DNA of 8,655 nt from Deltaproteobacteria bacterium (GTDB taxonomy: Bacteria; Bdellovibrionota_F; JAHFAK01): assembly GCA_023250585.1 (NCBI GenBank), contig JAHFAK010000103.1, forward strand, positions 1-8,655, written 5' to 3'. Made by a program: the position numbers and the translations under genes. How positions within the stretch are numbered: position 1 is the stretch's first letter; each line of letters opens with the position of its first letter. Below the pieces are notes generated by a model. It worked only from the letters and a program-made list of their open reading frames with translations. It had not been told where the DNA came from and did no database searches. This document shows, in pieces, positions 7,849-8,655 of the stretch.

Positions 7849-8634
7849 ATGAGATACAAGAGAAGAATACTTGTGCCGGTTTTCTTTGTGTTGACTTTTC
7901 CTCTTTTTGCACAAACCGTCCTGCATACCATCGTTATAGATCCAGGCCATGGCGGCAAAGATGTGGGGGCACAATCGAGCGATGGTAAAATATACGAAAA
8001 AGATTTGGCGCTCACCTTTGCGCTGCGATTAAAAAAAAATATTGAAAAACAGCTCAATAAAAAAGTAATTCTCACACGAGATAGAGACATTTTTATTTCC
8101 CTCGAAGATCGTGTGCGCAAAGCAAATAAAGCACATGCAGATCTTTTTTTGAGTATCCATCTAAATGCTGCTCAAAGAAATGGGGCCAAAGGAGTTGAGA
8201 TTTTTTTCTTAAGCGCGGATCCATCGGATAGTGATGCAAAAAAATTAGCCCTTATTGAAAACCGGCACATTTATGATTTTGAGGATAAAAAAAATAATAA
8301 AGAATCACACGATCACGCGTTAGAATTTATTTTACATGACTTGGCTAAAAATGAATATCTATCCCAGAGTAAATATTTTGCGGGGTTGATTGAAAATGAA
8401 CTTAAAAAAAAGATGAGCGCCAAAGATTCTCGACGACTACGGCAAGCTCCATTTTATGTGCTTGCGGGAACTTTTATGCCTTCGATTCTTATTGAACTTG
8501 GCTTTATTACCAACGGAGATGATCTTAAGAAATTGCAGAAAAACAAAGTCATGGATCTCTACGGCAATGCAATCATAGATGCTATAAAATCTTTGGATTA
8601 TTATCTCGTTCAAAAAAAGGTACCAGCTCAGTAA
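7849..8634 (+). CDS. N-acetylmuramoyl-L-alanine amidase, Amidase_3 (AmiC-like)
   Basis: This exported zinc enzyme cuts the bond between N-acetylmuramic acid and L-alanine in peptidoglycan, usually for daughter-cell separation. From the ATG at 7849 it has 261 residues: a basic n-region (RYKRR), a hydrophobic stretch (about 7-20) and a likely cleavage after LFA. The catalytic domain is complete: IDPGHGGKD (30-38; H34), E50 in YEKDLAL, SIHLNA (102-107; H104) and IELGFITN (215-222; E216). Residues about 130-165 contain the ALIEN and HDLAKNE region, which matches the regulatory helix of AmiB/AmiC enzymes that blocks the active site until a LytM-type partner acts. No AMIN, SPOR or LysM domain is present. 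In-frame ATGs at 7825 and 7837 lie within or at the edge of the palindrome; GAGAAAA upstream favours 7849, but 7837 remains possible. The last 21 bases of the window hold no gene. Confidence 0.94.
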   Translation: MRYKRRILVPVFFVLTFPLFAQTVLHTIVIDPGHGGKDVGAQSSDGKIYEKDLALTFALRLKKNIEKQLNKKVILTRDRDIFISLEDRVRKANKAHADLFLSIHLNAAQRNGAKGVEIFFLSADPSDSDAKKLALIENRHIYDFEDKKNNKESHDHALEFILHDLAKNEYLSQSKYFAGLIENELKKKMSAKDSRRLRQAPFYVLAGTFMPSILIELGFITNGDDLKKLQKNKVMDLYGNAIIDAIKSLDYYLVQKKVPAQ

Positions 8635-8655
8635 ATGGGAGTGATTAAGTAATTT

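Overview
The window is AT-rich chromosomal DNA from a bacterium using the standard genetic code: TGA ends three genes, TAG one and TAA two. It holds seven protein genes, all in clearly recognisable families and mostly core cell functions. Lgt, MreB, an AmiC-type amidase and an exported YD-repeat protein indicate a cell with lipoproteins, a rod-shape cytoskeleton and peptidoglycan. RNase J as the ribonuclease fits many non-enterobacterial lineages. I cannot fix the taxon from the sequence; a low-GC uncultured Gram-negative lineage such as Candidatus Dependentiae is only a guess.

The left half (1-3692) is read on the minus strand: lgt, then rnj (RNase J, overlapping lgt by 19 bases), then a 117-base palindromic element, then an M20-family amidohydrolase that runs off the left edge. 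A strong sigma70-type promoter (TTGACA, 17-base spacer, TACAAT) lies just upstream of lgt and would give a leader of only about 7-8 nucleotides. The 107-base divergent gap at 3693-3799 separates this group from the right half.

The right half (3800-8634) is read on the plus strand: a secreted YD/RHS-repeat protein, then mreB 34 bases downstream, a nested hairpin element, a class V aminotransferase, a second nested palindrome, and an N-acetylmuramoyl-L-alanine amidase. Three proteins act on the envelope: Lgt on prolipoproteins, MreB on the lateral wall machinery, and the amidase on peptidoglycan. RNase J acts on RNA, and the two metabolic enzymes have no assignable substrate.

The most unusual content lies between the genes. 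Each of the three same-strand junctions longer than 100 bases is almost filled by a long inverted repeat (1120-1236, 6555-6635, 7714-7838), while the short or overlapping junctions have none. The arm sequences differ, none looks like a classical terminator, and the third runs from the stop codon of one gene to the start of the next. The second unusual point is the tight pairing of a small toxin-less YD-repeat protein with mreB, which here lacks mreC/mreD. I see no CRISPR array, tRNA, rRNA, transposase, phage gene or recognisable defence system.
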